From assembly GCF_014202035.1 (NCBI RefSeq), contig NZ_JACHFR010000001.1, positions 372,001 through 436,000 on the forward strand: a stretch of DNA of 64,000 bases. Direction: 5' to 3'. This DNA is from Treponema rectale (GTDB taxonomy: Bacteria; Spirochaetota; Spirochaetia; Treponematales; Treponemataceae). Below the pieces are notes generated by a model that was given only the letters and a program-made list of their open reading frames with translations, was not told the origin of the DNA and did not search any database. Every line of letters begins with the position of its first letter. The stretch's first letter is position 1. Positions 18,267-27,263 of this stretch are shown piece after piece. The translations under genes were made by a program, and so were the position numbers.

Positions 18267-18305
18267 GGTGGTAAGTGGGAAAAAGTGGGGAAAAGTGGTG
18301 AGTGG
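18255..18305 (+). promoter_or_regulatory. MraZ operator: array of GTGG boxes with 10-bp period
   Basis: Repeats of AAGTGG start at 18273, 18283 and 18293, exactly 10 bp apart. Related AGTGG and ATGG units lie at 18255, 18265 and 18301. MraZ is known to bind tandem TGGG-type or AAAGTG-type boxes spaced by one helical turn in front of its own gene in E. coli and mycoplasmas. The array fits that rule and covers the -10 box, the start site and the ribosome-site region. The match is read directly; binding is inferred. Confidence 0.75.
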
Positions 18306-18309
18306 TGGC

Positions 18310-18759
18310 ATGGAAATGCTTATTGGTGAGTACAGTAACACGCTTGATGAAAAAGGCCGCATATCCTTTCCATCGAAGCTCCGCTCTGTTTTAAATCAGG
18401 GGGAACTCGTGGTTACTCAGGGACTCGATCAATGCCTCATGCTTTTTACTGCGGAAGAGTGGGTAAGCCTGACTGATAAGATTATGGGCTCTGCTTCTGT
18501 TTTTGATGAACAGAAACTGATTGTAATGAGACATTTCATTGCACCGGCACAGCGTCTTGAATTTGATAAATCAGGCCGTCTTTCCATTCCTCAAAGTCTC
18601 AGAGAATATGCTGCGCTGAAATCCGGCTGTGAATGCAAAATTCAGGGAATGATTAAATTTATTGAATTATGGGATTCATCCGAGTATGCGAAGTATAAAA
18701 CAGATAATGCTGCTTCTCTTAAAGATGCTGCTTCCAGCATGAGAAACATCATTTTCTAG
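18310..18759 (+). CDS. mraZ: Transcriptional regulator MraZ
   Basis: A 149-residue protein made of two AbrB/SpoVT-like DNA-binding repeats: GEYSNTLDEKGRISFPSKLR (6-25) and LEFDKSGRLSIPQSLREYA (about 80-98), each with the D-x-x-x-R pattern of MraZ. It opens the division and cell-wall cluster and in other bacteria represses that cluster. The start is either the ATG at 18310 or the ATG at 18316, which gives the family start MLIGEY; an ORF extension back to 18169 would run through the promoter and is not used. A short stretch (18760-18842) separates it from rsmH, with no terminator. Confidence 0.93.
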   Translation: MEMLIGEYSNTLDEKGRISFPSKLRSVLNQGELVVTQGLDQCLMLFTAEEWVSLTDKIMGSASVFDEQKLIVMRHFIAPAQRLEFDKSGRLSIPQSLREYAALKSGCECKIQGMIKFIELWDSSEYAKYKTDNAASLKDAASSMRNIIF

Positions 18760-18842
18760 ATTAAGAGCGTTTTTTTTTTGCTGTTTATGCAGGAAATTCC
18801 TGCTGAACATATACGGAGAAAATGCCGCGGGGAAAGTAAAAA

Positions 18843-19826
18843 GTGGAAATTGTCCATACACCGGTTTTGTTGAATGAATGTCTCGAATATCTGTCACCAG
18901 AAGGGGAACCTTTTGAACGTGACGCTTTTATGATTGATTCAACCCTGGGAGAAGGGGGACATTCCTTTAACTTTTTATCTAAGTATCCTGGCCTGAGCAT
19001 TATGGGCGTTGATGCCGACAGTACGATTCAGTCTCGTGCGCGGGAACGCCTTTCTCCTTTTTCTTCGAGAATGCAGTTTTATAACGGATGGTTCAATGAT
19101 TTTTATGCAGATTATCCTCTTGAACGGCATCCGGATATTATTCTTTTTGATCTTGGTATTTCTGTTTTTCATTACGAAAGAAGCGGCCGCGGTTTTTCGT
19201 TCAGGCATGATGAGGAACTTGATATGAGGCTTAATCCCTCTGCCGGCGAAAGTGCTGCTGATATTGTAAACAGTTATGAAGAAAAAAAACTGGCTGACAT
19301 GATATATCTGTATTCTGATGAAAAATATTCAAGAAGAATTGCAGCTGCAATAGTTGAAGCCCGCAGAGGCGGTAAAATACTTTCGACTAAAGCTCTGGCT
19401 GATATAATCTATGAAGCAGTTCCTTCAAAATATCGTCATGGAAACATTCATCCGGCTACCAGAACTTTTCAGGCTCTCCGGATTCAGGTAAACAGTGAAT
19501 TGAAGAGGCTTGTTTCTGCAATTCATAATGCCTTTAATGTATTGAATCCTGGCGGAAAGCTTGGAGTGATAACATTTCATTCTCTTGAAGACAGAATCGT
19601 AAAGAATTATTTCCGTAATCTTGGAAAACAGTGTGTTTGTCCTCCTGAAGTTGCGTTGTGCCGCTGTGAAGGACATCCCTGTGCCCAGATTATTACAAGA
19701 AAACCTCTTGAGCCTACGGAAGAAGAAGTAAAACAGAATTCTCCTTCAAGAAGTGCGAAACTTAGGGTTGTAAGAAAGATTTGTGATGCCGGCCAGATGA
19801 GGCTTGAGGGAGTGGAGGCGTTATGA
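18843..19826 (+). CDS. rsmH: 16S rRNA (cytosine-N4) methyltransferase RsmH
   Basis: A 327-residue S-adenosylmethionine enzyme (MraW) that methylates C1402 of 16S rRNA in the ribosomal P site. It starts at a GTG with the family start EIVHTPVLLNECLEYL. The cofactor loop is STLGEGGH (33-40) and GVDAD (55-59). IILFDLGISVFHYE and the ARRTFQALRI-equivalent PATRTFQALRIQVNSEL are also present, with GVITFHSLEDRIVK near the end. It is second in the cluster and overlaps the next gene by 4 bases (TTATGA), so the two are translationally coupled. Confidence 0.97.
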   Translation: MEIVHTPVLLNECLEYLSPEGEPFERDAFMIDSTLGEGGHSFNFLSKYPGLSIMGVDADSTIQSRARERLSPFSSRMQFYNGWFNDFYADYPLERHPDIILFDLGISVFHYERSGRGFSFRHDEELDMRLNPSAGESAADIVNSYEEKKLADMIYLYSDEKYSRRIAAAIVEARRGGKILSTKALADIIYEAVPSKYRHGNIHPATRTFQALRIQVNSELKRLVSAIHNAFNVLNPGGKLGVITFHSLEDRIVKNYFRNLGKQCVCPPEVALCRCEGHPCAQIITRKPLEPTEEEVKQNSPSRSAKLRVVRKICDAGQMRLEGVEAL

Positions 19827-20125
19827 CGAAAAAGAGCTGCTTTCTGCATACTGCAGGCTATGTTTTAATGGCTGTCTCCATACCTTTGCTTCTTGTGGTA
19901 AACGGACTTCAGGCTAAGCGGTATAAAGCCCTTGAACGGGAAATGGAAGCCGTAAAGGAAAAGACGGTAGAACTTATTGAAGAAAACAAAAAACTTAATA
20001 CGGATATAAGTGTTCTTGCTTCTTCTGAGCGCATAGAAGATAAGGCAGTTAATGAATATGGCCTGCATAAGGCTAAAACAGAAGAAACGTACCGTATAAA
20101 TGTAAAGAATGGAGAGGTCGAATAA
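19823..20125 (+). CDS. ftsL: Cell-division protein FtsL-like
   Basis: A 100-residue bitopic protein with a short basic cytoplasmic start, one membrane helix (residues about 11-28, YVLMAVSIPLLLVVNGLQ) and a periplasmic coiled coil (REMEAVKEKTVELIEENKKLNTDI), then SSERIEDKAVNEYGLHKA, where FtsL proteins have R-I-E-x-x-A-x-x-x-L-G-M/L. FtsL forms a complex with FtsQ and FtsB in the divisome. Sequence conservation in this family is very low, so the name rests on topology, the RIEDKA segment and position between rsmH and murF. It overlaps rsmH by 4 bases and abuts murF directly. Confidence 0.75.
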   Translation: MTKKSCFLHTAGYVLMAVSIPLLLVVNGLQAKRYKALEREMEAVKEKTVELIEENKKLNTDISVLASSERIEDKAVNEYGLHKAKTEETYRINVKNGEVE

Positions 20126-21568
20126 ATGGCGGGTGAGAACGGAAACAGTCTGCTGGAACTTAATGAACTGCTGGAGGCTACCGGCGGTGTACATGTTTTG
20201 GGAAGCGGAAGGTTTTATTTTGATTCAGTACAGACAGACAGTCGTGCTGTAGAAAAAAATACATTGTTTGTTCCTCTTATTGGTGAAAAACAGGATGGTC
20301 ATGCATACATTCCTCAGGCTGTAGAAAAAGGAGCCGGTGCTGTAATTATCTCGTTTAAGAATTTTGAAAAGGACGGAAGCCTTTTTTCTGAGATAAGCAG
20401 GAAAAATCCGGACGTATACTTTATAGCTGTAGAAAATACTCTTACGGCACTGCAGAAGGCTGCCGGACGTTATGTAGAAAAGTTCCCTGATCTTATAAAA
20501 ATCGGAATAACAGGATCCAGCGGAAAGACAACGACAAAAGAGATTGCAGCTGCACTTTTAAGGCAAAAGTATACTGTGATTACTAATAAAGGTAATCTTA
20601 ACAGCGAGACGGGACTTCCTCTTTCTGTATTTAACATCAGGAAAGAACACCAGGTGGGAATATTTGAAATGGGAATGAACCGGGAGAATGAAATCGGGGA
20701 AATTTCTGCCGTATTAAAACCGAGACTGGGTATAATTACGAATATCGGTACGGCTCATATCGGCTGTCTTGGAAGCCGTGAAAATATTGCCAGGGAAAAA
20801 GCAAAGGTTTTTGATCATTTTTATGGAATCGGAACGGGTTTTATTCCTAAAAATGATGATTTTGCAGGATTTCTTGCAGAGCAGGTTGACGGACATGTAG
20901 TTTATTACGGTGAAGGTTGTGATGAAAATATAAAGTTCTCCGCAGACCTTGGCCTTGATGGAACTGAATTTTATGTATGCGGGAAAAAAGCAGTTTTAAA
21001 GCTTCCCGGACGTTACAACTATAACAATGCACTGGCTGCAGTCGCACTGGCTGAACATCTCGGGCTGTCCGCAGAGCAGATTGTAAAAGGATTTGAATCT
21101 CTGGGAGGAATGTTCGGACGCAGCGAAGTTATCAGGGGAAAGTACACTGTTATAAGGGATTGCTATAATGCAAATCCTGATTCAATGGAAAAAGCCCTTG
21201 AATTTATAGGTTCAGTATCCGGCAGCTTCGGAAAAATCCTTGTTCTGGGAGACATGCTGGAACTGGGGAAAGATTCATTCCATGAACATGAAAAAACAGG
21301 AGAAGAAGCTGTTTTCTGCGGGGCTTCTCTGATTGTTTTTGCCGGAACTGAGATGAAGGCTGCGTATGAAAAGGCTGTAAAAACAGCTGCTGAAAAGAAA
21401 ATTGACGTAAAACTGGAATATGTTGAGGGCTGCAGTGATGCTGCCATGGAAAGTATTGCCCGGCTTGTAAAGGCTTCGGCCTGTGCGGGGGATATTATTC
21501 TTGTTAAAGGCTCCAGGGGAATGGGACTGGAGAGAGCTGTATCGATAATTTTGGGGGAGACTGAATGA
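20126..21568 (+). CDS. murF: UDP-N-acetylmuramoyl-tripeptide--D-alanyl-D-alanine ligase
   Basis: A 480-residue Mur ligase adding D-Ala-D-Ala to the UDP-MurNAc tripeptide in the cytoplasm. It has the MurF start (VQTDSRAVEKNTLFVPLIGEKQDGHAYI), the ATP loop GITGSSGKTTTKE (127-139), TNKGNLNSETGLPLSVFN, MGMNRENEIGEI, and the C-terminal YNANPDSMEKAL and VLGDMLELG segments. It follows ftsL with no gap and overlaps ftsW by 4 bases. The other Mur ligases (murC, D, E) and mraY, murG and ftsI are not in this cluster. Confidence 0.96.
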   Translation: MAGENGNSLLELNELLEATGGVHVLGSGRFYFDSVQTDSRAVEKNTLFVPLIGEKQDGHAYIPQAVEKGAGAVIISFKNFEKDGSLFSEISRKNPDVYFIAVENTLTALQKAAGRYVEKFPDLIKIGITGSSGKTTTKEIAAALLRQKYTVITNKGNLNSETGLPLSVFNIRKEHQVGIFEMGMNRENEIGEISAVLKPRLGIITNIGTAHIGCLGSRENIAREKAKVFDHFYGIGTGFIPKNDDFAGFLAEQVDGHVVYYGEGCDENIKFSADLGLDGTEFYVCGKKAVLKLPGRYNYNNALAAVALAEHLGLSAEQIVKGFESLGGMFGRSEVIRGKYTVIRDCYNANPDSMEKALEFIGSVSGSFGKILVLGDMLELGKDSFHEHEKTGEEAVFCGASLIVFAGTEMKAAYEKAVKTAAEKKIDVKLEYVEGCSDAAMESIARLVKASACAGDIILVKGSRGMGLERAVSIILGETE

Positions 21569-22776
21569 ATTATACGATTCTTCCTGACAGACCTGTCGGA
21601 AACTACAGAAAAACTGATTTTCTCTTTTTTATTTCAGTTGTGCTTCTGTGCGGACTGGGATTTTTTTCTCTGTATATCTGCAGTCCGTTCAAGGGAGAAT
21701 CTGTATTTCATGATCCTATGTATTTTGTCAAAAGACAGGCCATATGGTTTCTTATTTCTTTTGCAGCCATGTCTTTTTTTGCTTTTGTTCCCATGAAATT
21801 CATAAGGAAGATGCTTCCTCTTCTTATCGTAATTACGATTATTATGTGTCTGCTGCCCCATGCTGCAGGTATTGGCCTTAATACGAACGGTGCTTCACGC
21901 TGGATTTATATCCCGAAACTGGGAACGTTCCAGCCTTCGGAAATGGCAAAACTTACAGTGGTGCTGTTTCTTGCAAACCTGTTTAACAAATATTCATCCG
22001 ATGATGATGAGGTTCAGAGAAATTTTCTTTATCCGCTCCTGGGACTTGTGTTTTTCTGTACTCTTATTTTCCTGCAGAGAGATTTTTCTACCGGAATTTT
22101 TATTTTTATAATCGGATTTTTTATGTTCATTGCCTGCGGTGCAAAACTCAGGTGGTTTCTGCCTCTGTTTTTACTGGGAATTTTTGCAGTAGTATTCTTT
22201 ATTACTCTCGAACCGTACCGCATCAGGCGTGTAATAGCATTTATCAACCCGTCAAAATTTCAATTCAGTTACGGCTATCAGCAGATGATGTCTCAGAGGG
22301 CTATAATTGAAGGCGGCTTATGGGGGCAGGGCGCCGGTTCCGGACTTGGATGGGTAGGTTCAATCCCGGAAGTACAGACTGACTATATTTTTGCCGGATG
22401 GTCTAATGCCATGGGCTTTGTCGGAATAGCTGCTTATTTCTTTATAATCGTATTTTTTCTCTGGAGGGGGCTTGCAATAAGCATTTCCTGTCCTGACAGG
22501 TTTGCTGCATATGGAAGTTTCGGATGTACTGCAATGATTTTTATACAGTCCATTTTAAACTGCTGTGTTGTTGCCGGAGCTGCTCCTACAACTGGTATTC
22601 CCCTTCCGTTCTTTTCTTCAGGAGGTTCGTCTTTGTTCTTTTCGCTGTGCATGTGCGGATTCATTATGAATGCATCTCATTGTCCGGAACAGAATGAATA
22701 TGAAAATCAGGAAGTATCATTGCCTGGGGTGAAAAAAATAGAAAGTTTTAATTCTCTGGTGGTAGAAAATGAGTGA
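21565..22776 (+). CDS. ftsW: Peptidoglycan glycosyltransferase FtsW
   Basis: A 403-residue SEDS-family membrane protein with about ten helices that polymerises lipid II during septation, normally together with the transpeptidase FtsI. Typical motifs are GINTNGASRW-type GLNTNGASRWIYI (about 99-111), LGTFQPSEMAKL, FLQRDFSTGIFIF, SYGYQQMMSQRAIIEGGLWGQG (about 232-253) and the C-terminal GIPLPFFSSGGSSL. It could in principle be the elongation paralogue RodA, but its position with murF, ftsQ, ftsA and ftsZ supports FtsW. It overlaps murF by 4 bases and ftsQ by 8. Confidence 0.95.
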   Translation: MNYTILPDRPVGNYRKTDFLFFISVVLLCGLGFFSLYICSPFKGESVFHDPMYFVKRQAIWFLISFAAMSFFAFVPMKFIRKMLPLLIVITIIMCLLPHAAGIGLNTNGASRWIYIPKLGTFQPSEMAKLTVVLFLANLFNKYSSDDDEVQRNFLYPLLGLVFFCTLIFLQRDFSTGIFIFIIGFFMFIACGAKLRWFLPLFLLGIFAVVFFITLEPYRIRRVIAFINPSKFQFSYGYQQMMSQRAIIEGGLWGQGAGSGLGWVGSIPEVQTDYIFAGWSNAMGFVGIAAYFFIIVFFLWRGLAISISCPDRFAAYGSFGCTAMIFIQSILNCCVVAGAAPTTGIPLPFFSSGGSSLFFSLCMCGFIMNASHCPEQNEYENQEVSLPGVKKIESFNSLVVENE

Positions 22777-23617
22777 TGTTGCATTTTTGGATTTTGAAGA
22801 CTTTGAATATGAACCATATTCTCCTGCTGTTCATGGAGCTTCAGAAACTTCTGATAAAAAAATTTTTATACTGAAGATTTTTTCATTTTCTATTATTGTC
22901 GTTCTTTCTCTTTATTTTATTCTTGCAAACCTGATTTTTCCGTGTTTTGAGGTTCCTCAGATTACATTTACGGGAGCTTCTGCCGGTACGGTAGAAAAAA
23001 TGAAAGGGCTGCTTAATGCACCTTCAGAGTATAACTATTTTAATTTTGATACAGCCCGTGTAGCCAGAGCCCTTAATTCCCTTTCCTGTATTGAATCGGT
23101 TGAAGTAATAAAACATTTTCCTCATACTGTTGAAATTCATGTTGCGGAACGTAAACCTCTTGCAAAAACTCTTGTAAGGCTTAATGGAAAAACCATTCCG
23201 GTTGCGATTGACAGAAGCGGTGTTCTGTTTATTTCTGATAGCATAAATTCAATAATCTCAGATACGAGTTATCCGCTGTTAAGCGGGCTTCCGGTAGAAC
23301 AGTTCTATGACGGAATGAAAATTCCTACCGATTACAAGGAACTTATGAGTGATATTGCGACTATGAGTTCCCTGCCGCAGAATTATTTTGTTGGAATTTC
23401 AGAAATTCAGGTTATACCTAAAGAATACGGCGGTTATGAACTTGCGGTTTATCCTATTCATACAAAAGCAAGGGTATTAACTGACCGAGCATTGAACGAA
23501 GATTCGTTAAAGTATATGATGATAACTCTGGAAGTTATAAAAAGAATTGCTCCTGAAGATGTTTTTGAGATTGATATCCGTTATGGAGAAGTTTCATATA
23601 AGAAAAGAGCTGATTGA
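22769..23617 (+). CDS. ftsQ: Cell-division protein FtsQ/DivIB
   Basis: A 282-residue bitopic protein. An acidic cytoplasmic start (LDFEDFEYEPYS) leads into one membrane helix (about 31-52) and a periplasmic POTRA domain (PQITFTGASAGTVEKMKGLL ... IESVEVIKHFPHTVEIHVAERKPLAK), then a beta domain (IPVAIDRSGVLF). FtsQ links the early and late parts of the divisome. The IxSVxVxKxxPxTxxIxVxERxP pattern is the clearest family mark. It overlaps ftsW by 8 bases and ends 9 bases before ftsA. Confidence 0.92.
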   Translation: MSDVAFLDFEDFEYEPYSPAVHGASETSDKKIFILKIFSFSIIVVLSLYFILANLIFPCFEVPQITFTGASAGTVEKMKGLLNAPSEYNYFNFDTARVARALNSLSCIESVEVIKHFPHTVEIHVAERKPLAKTLVRLNGKTIPVAIDRSGVLFISDSINSIISDTSYPLLSGLPVEQFYDGMKIPTDYKELMSDIATMSSLPQNYFVGISEIQVIPKEYGGYELAVYPIHTKARVLTDRALNEDSLKYMMITLEVIKRIAPEDVFEIDIRYGEVSYKKRAD

Positions 23618-23626
23618 GGTATTAAG

Positions 23627-24904
23627 TTGAGTCATATAGTTGTTGGTCTTGATATCGGTACAAGTTTTATAAGGGCTGTTATCGGAAAAGTTGATGATGA
23701 AGCCGTTGATGATCGTAAAGACAGAATCGAAGTAATAGGTTTTGCCAAGCGTCCTTCTCAGGGAGTTCGTAACGGAAATATTGTTAATCTTGATGCCGTT
23801 GCTTCAGTCATAAAGGAAACTATAGACAGTGCTGAACAGGAAGCAGGAGAGGAGGTCGTTTCAGTATTTACTGCAATCGGCGGTTCCCAGACCGAAAGTA
23901 TTCTGTCTACAGGCAGCTGCGGTATTGACCGTAAGAATCGTACCGGAAGAAACTTTCTTTCTCAGGTAGATGATGACGCAATGTACAGGGCCCGTGAGCA
24001 GGCTACAAAACAGCTTTATCCTTTGGGAAAGGAACTTATTCAGGTTATTACGAGAAAATATTCGGTAGACGGAATAAAAGGTATAGATAATCCGAGGGGA
24101 ATGCAGGGAGTCAGGCTTGAAGTTGAGACCCTCCTTATAACGGCTTCTGTTACGGCTATTGAAAACATACGTCAGAGTGTTTTACGTGCACAGTACTATC
24201 TTGAAAACGAGATGTTCTGTAAAGTTCTTGCAGCTTCCTGTGCAACGCTTGTAAAGGAAGAGAGGGAACTGGGCTCCATAGTCATCGATCTTGGAGGCGG
24301 AACTACTGATTTTATGGTCTGGAGTGACGGTGGCCCATTATATTCATCTTCCATAAATATCGGTCAGACTGTCGTTACAAAGGATATCGCCACAGTAAAG
24401 GGCGTGCCTTTTGACGTTGCCGAAAAGATAAAGATAGAAAGCGGCTGCTGTTTTCTGGGAATGGATGATTTGAACGATGAAGTTGTCATACCTGGAGTAG
24501 GCGGTAAGGCTCCTGAACTGACTGACAGACATGAAATCTGTGCCATTATCGAAGCCCGTATGAGGGAACTTATGGTAATGGTAAAAAAAGATGTAATAAA
24601 GAATTCCGGCATAAAATGCCTCAGGGGAAGTATCGTTCTTACCGGTGGCGGAGCCATGATGGAAGGTATTGTTGAACTTACCCAGGATGTATGGAAGACT
24701 TTAAGTGTCCGTGTCGGAGGTGTAAAACCTCTTGGATTTACAAAGGATGAAAGTTACCGTGATCCGGATTTTGCTACGGCCTGCGGATTTCTTCTTGGAA
24801 ACAGGACTGCCCGTACTACAGAACAGGCTAAGTTTAGAAAAACTTCTTCAGATAATTCCAGCTTTGTTGATAAGGCTAAAGGGTTCCTAAAAAAATTTTT
24901 TTGA
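23627..24904 (+). CDS. ftsA: Cell-division protein FtsA
   Basis: A 425-residue actin-like protein that anchors FtsZ filaments to the membrane. It begins at a TTG (GAGGT ribosome site seven bases upstream) with the N-terminal phosphate loop VVGLDIGTSFIRAV. GSIVIDLGGGTTDFMVW (about 215-231) is the second phosphate motif, and IVLTGGGAMMEGIVEL follows near 340. The last residues, DKAKGFLKKFF, form the amphipathic membrane-binding helix. It lies 9 bp after ftsQ and about 58 bp before ftsZ. The TTG start may limit its level relative to FtsZ. Confidence 0.96.
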   Translation: MSHIVVGLDIGTSFIRAVIGKVDDEAVDDRKDRIEVIGFAKRPSQGVRNGNIVNLDAVASVIKETIDSAEQEAGEEVVSVFTAIGGSQTESILSTGSCGIDRKNRTGRNFLSQVDDDAMYRAREQATKQLYPLGKELIQVITRKYSVDGIKGIDNPRGMQGVRLEVETLLITASVTAIENIRQSVLRAQYYLENEMFCKVLAASCATLVKEERELGSIVIDLGGGTTDFMVWSDGGPLYSSSINIGQTVVTKDIATVKGVPFDVAEKIKIESGCCFLGMDDLNDEVVIPGVGGKAPELTDRHEICAIIEARMRELMVMVKKDVIKNSGIKCLRGSIVLTGGGAMMEGIVELTQDVWKTLSVRVGGVKPLGFTKDESYRDPDFATACGFLLGNRTARTTEQAKFRKTSSDNSSFVDKAKGFLKKFF

Positions 24905-24962
24905 TATAGAATCTTTATAAAACCGTATGGGGATGCGGATTGTTTTTCAGGTGGGAGGAAAC

Positions 24963-26327
24963 ATGTTGGAAGATTTAAAGGTTGTAGAAGATGATAAGGA
25001 TTTATTTAAGGCTAATCCTACTGTAATCAGAATTATCGGCTGCGGTGGCGGCGGTTCAAATTCAGTAAAGAGAATGATTCAGTCTGGGGTAACAGGGGTT
25101 CAGTTTTATGTTCTTAACACTGATCTTCAGGCTCTTTATAATTCTCCTTCTCCAAATAAGATTTCAATCGGACAGAATATTACCGGCGGTCTTGGTGCAG
25201 GGGGCAATCCTGAAGTAGGAAAGGCTGCTGCTGAAGAAGATTCCGAAAAAATAAAGGAAATCGTTACCGGTGCAAATATGGTTATTCTTACTGCCGGAAT
25301 GGGTGGCGGTACAGGTACCGGTTCAGTTCCTATTGTAGCAAAACTTGCAAAAGAAGCAGGCTGTCTTACAGTAGCTGTTGTAACAACTCCTTTTGCATTT
25401 GAACGGGAAGTACGCATGGAAAATGCCCTTGCCGGAATAAAGAAGCTCAGGGAAAACGTAGACAGTCTCATTATAATTCCTAATGAGCAGGTATACCACC
25501 TTGATGACAGAAAGCCCCGCAATATGAAAGAGGCATATCTTGTTGCTGATGAAGTAGTCTGCCAGGGTGTAACTGGAATTACAGAACTGATTACAAAAGA
25601 AACAGTTCCGAATCTTGACTTTGCTGATGTTACTACAATCATGAAGGATCAGGGAGATGCAATTCTCGGTGTCGGATACGGTGAAGGTGAAAATCGTGCC
25701 GTAGATGCTGCCATTGCAGCCATTTCTAATCCGCTTCTTGCAGATTCAAAAATCGACGGTGCAACAAAAATCCTTATCAATATTGAAAGCGGAAGTGATG
25801 ATTTTTCTATTACTCCTGAAGAACTCAGGGATATTTCCAGAACCATTACTGCGAGTGCTTCAAAACATCTTGAACTTATTTACGGTTCCCTTGAAAATCC
25901 GGACATTGCCAGCGACAGGCTGAGGGTTACGGTAATTGCAACAGGATTTAAGAATGTTCTTGATGAAGATGATATTGATTCACCGGTTCAGTCAAAGGAT
26001 GATGATTCTGACGTGGTAGGATTTTCTGAGTTCTCTCATGTACTTGGCGGTTCTTCTTCAGGTTCATCGGTTTTCGGAAACTTTCAGAAACAGGAAGAAA
26101 AACCAGCTGAAAAAGAATACATTCCTGCATCAATAAAAGAAATCTTCGGACGTTCTAAGGAAGAAACGGAAGAAGAGGTTGCTGAGCCTGAGGTTGAAGA
26201 AAAAACTGTAAAAAAGACTGTTCAGATTCCTGAAGGTTATAAAATCAGGAAAAATGATCTTAATACTCCTACATACCTTAGAAATCTTACAAGGGAAATT
26301 AATCTTGTAGATGACGATGAGGACTGA
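24963..26327 (+). CDS. ftsZ: Cell-division protein FtsZ
   Basis: A 454-residue tubulin homologue that forms the division ring. It has IRIIGCGGGGSNSV (23-36), FYVLNTDLQAL, the GTP signature GGGTGTGS (114-121) and PNEQVYHLDDRK; the catalytic T7 loop NLDFADVTTIM follows. The linker is acidic, and the C-terminal partner-binding peptide is GYKIRKNDLNTPTYLRNLTREI. The ATG at 24963 has GGGAGG upstream; an in-frame ATG at 24927 has none and was not used. Its partners FtsA, FtsQ, FtsW and probably ZapA are all in this window. Confidence 0.97.
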   Translation: MLEDLKVVEDDKDLFKANPTVIRIIGCGGGGSNSVKRMIQSGVTGVQFYVLNTDLQALYNSPSPNKISIGQNITGGLGAGGNPEVGKAAAEEDSEKIKEIVTGANMVILTAGMGGGTGTGSVPIVAKLAKEAGCLTVAVVTTPFAFEREVRMENALAGIKKLRENVDSLIIIPNEQVYHLDDRKPRNMKEAYLVADEVVCQGVTGITELITKETVPNLDFADVTTIMKDQGDAILGVGYGEGENRAVDAAIAAISNPLLADSKIDGATKILINIESGSDDFSITPEELRDISRTITASASKHLELIYGSLENPDIASDRLRVTVIATGFKNVLDEDDIDSPVQSKDDDSDVVGFSEFSHVLGGSSSGSSVFGNFQKQEEKPAEKEYIPASIKEIFGRSKEETEEEVAEPEVEEKTVKKTVQIPEGYKIRKNDLNTPTYLRNLTREINLVDDDED

Positions 26328-26345
26328 TTCAGGCGGCTTGTTCTG

Positions 26346-27263
26346 ATGGAAGGTATTCTGCAGGAATTTTACAATGATCTTGTTCTTACAGACAGGCGTT
26401 CTTTGCTGACTGCGGAAACCTATTGTTTTTGCGTTAAGGAATTCCTCGGATGGATGGAAAATGAATCCCTTACCCTTAAGACAGTTCAGCTGAAGGATTT
26501 TATCTATTATTTTTTGTGGCGTAAAACTTCGGGAAATACGGAACTGACGGTAGCTAAAGATTTGTCTGCCTTACGTTCCTTTGGAAATTTTCTTGTAAAT
26601 AAGTCTGTCTGGTCTGAGAATATCCTCGTGGAACTTGAGCGACCTAAGGTTCACCGTAATATTCCGGCAGTGTTTTCCGTAGAGGAAGTTGATTCGTTTC
26701 TGGATTCAATAGATGTTTCCGAGCCTCTTGGAATACGGGACAGGGCTCTGTTTGAGCTTATATACAGTTGCGGGCTTCGTATAAGTGAAGTTTGCGGAAT
26801 AGAAGAAAGTGATATACACTTTGACAGCAGTTATATAATAGTTGTAGGAAAAGGCCGCAAAGAGAGAATGGTTCCTTTTGGAAGTGCTGCAAAGGAATGG
26901 CTGAAAAAATGGCTTGATGTACGTCCCCTGCTGGTAAAAGACAGAAAGGTTACTAAGCTTTTTGTAAATTACCGCGGTGAACCTATAAGCCGGAAGGGAA
27001 TCTGGAAGAATTTTCAGAAGTTTGAATCCCTGAGCGGCGTACACGGAAAGGTTCATACTCTCCGTCATTCGTTTGCAACCCACCTGCTTGACGGAGGTGC
27101 AGACCTTCGCTCCGTGCAGGAACTTCTGGGGCATGCGGACCTTGCTACGACACAGATATATACGCATGTTAATGAAACAGAATTACAGGATTATCATGAA
27201 GAGTTTTTTCCTGGACATAAGATTTCTTTTGAGGAATGGGAGAAAAAAAATGAAAAAAATTAG
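26346..27263 (+). CDS. Tyrosine recombinase XerC/XerD type, first copy
   Basis: A 305-residue phage-integrase-family protein with the SAM-like N domain (1-90) and a complete catalytic set: R145, K169, H237, R240, H263 and nucleophile Y272 (HTLRHSFATHLLDGG; LLGHADLATTQIYTHV). Xer proteins resolve chromosome dimers at dif with FtsK. Its place just after ftsZ and with a second Xer 4 kb downstream suggests the two are the XerC/XerD pair; which is which was not decided. No neighbouring attachment site or phage gene suggests an element integrase. The TPR lipoprotein gene overlaps its 3' end by 14 bases. Confidence 0.88.
   Translation: MEGILQEFYNDLVLTDRRSLLTAETYCFCVKEFLGWMENESLTLKTVQLKDFIYYFLWRKTSGNTELTVAKDLSALRSFGNFLVNKSVWSENILVELERPKVHRNIPAVFSVEEVDSFLDSIDVSEPLGIRDRALFELIYSCGLRISEVCGIEESDIHFDSSYIIVVGKGRKERMVPFGSAAKEWLKKWLDVRPLLVKDRKVTKLFVNYRGEPISRKGIWKNFQKFESLSGVHGKVHTLRHSFATHLLDGGADLRSVQELLGHADLATTQIYTHVNETELQDYHEEFFPGHKISFEEWEKKNEKN

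Noticed and set aside
25136-25642. A 168-codon antisense frame inside ftsZ
   Set aside because: It is the mirror of the GTP-binding domain, Pro/Ser-rich with no features.
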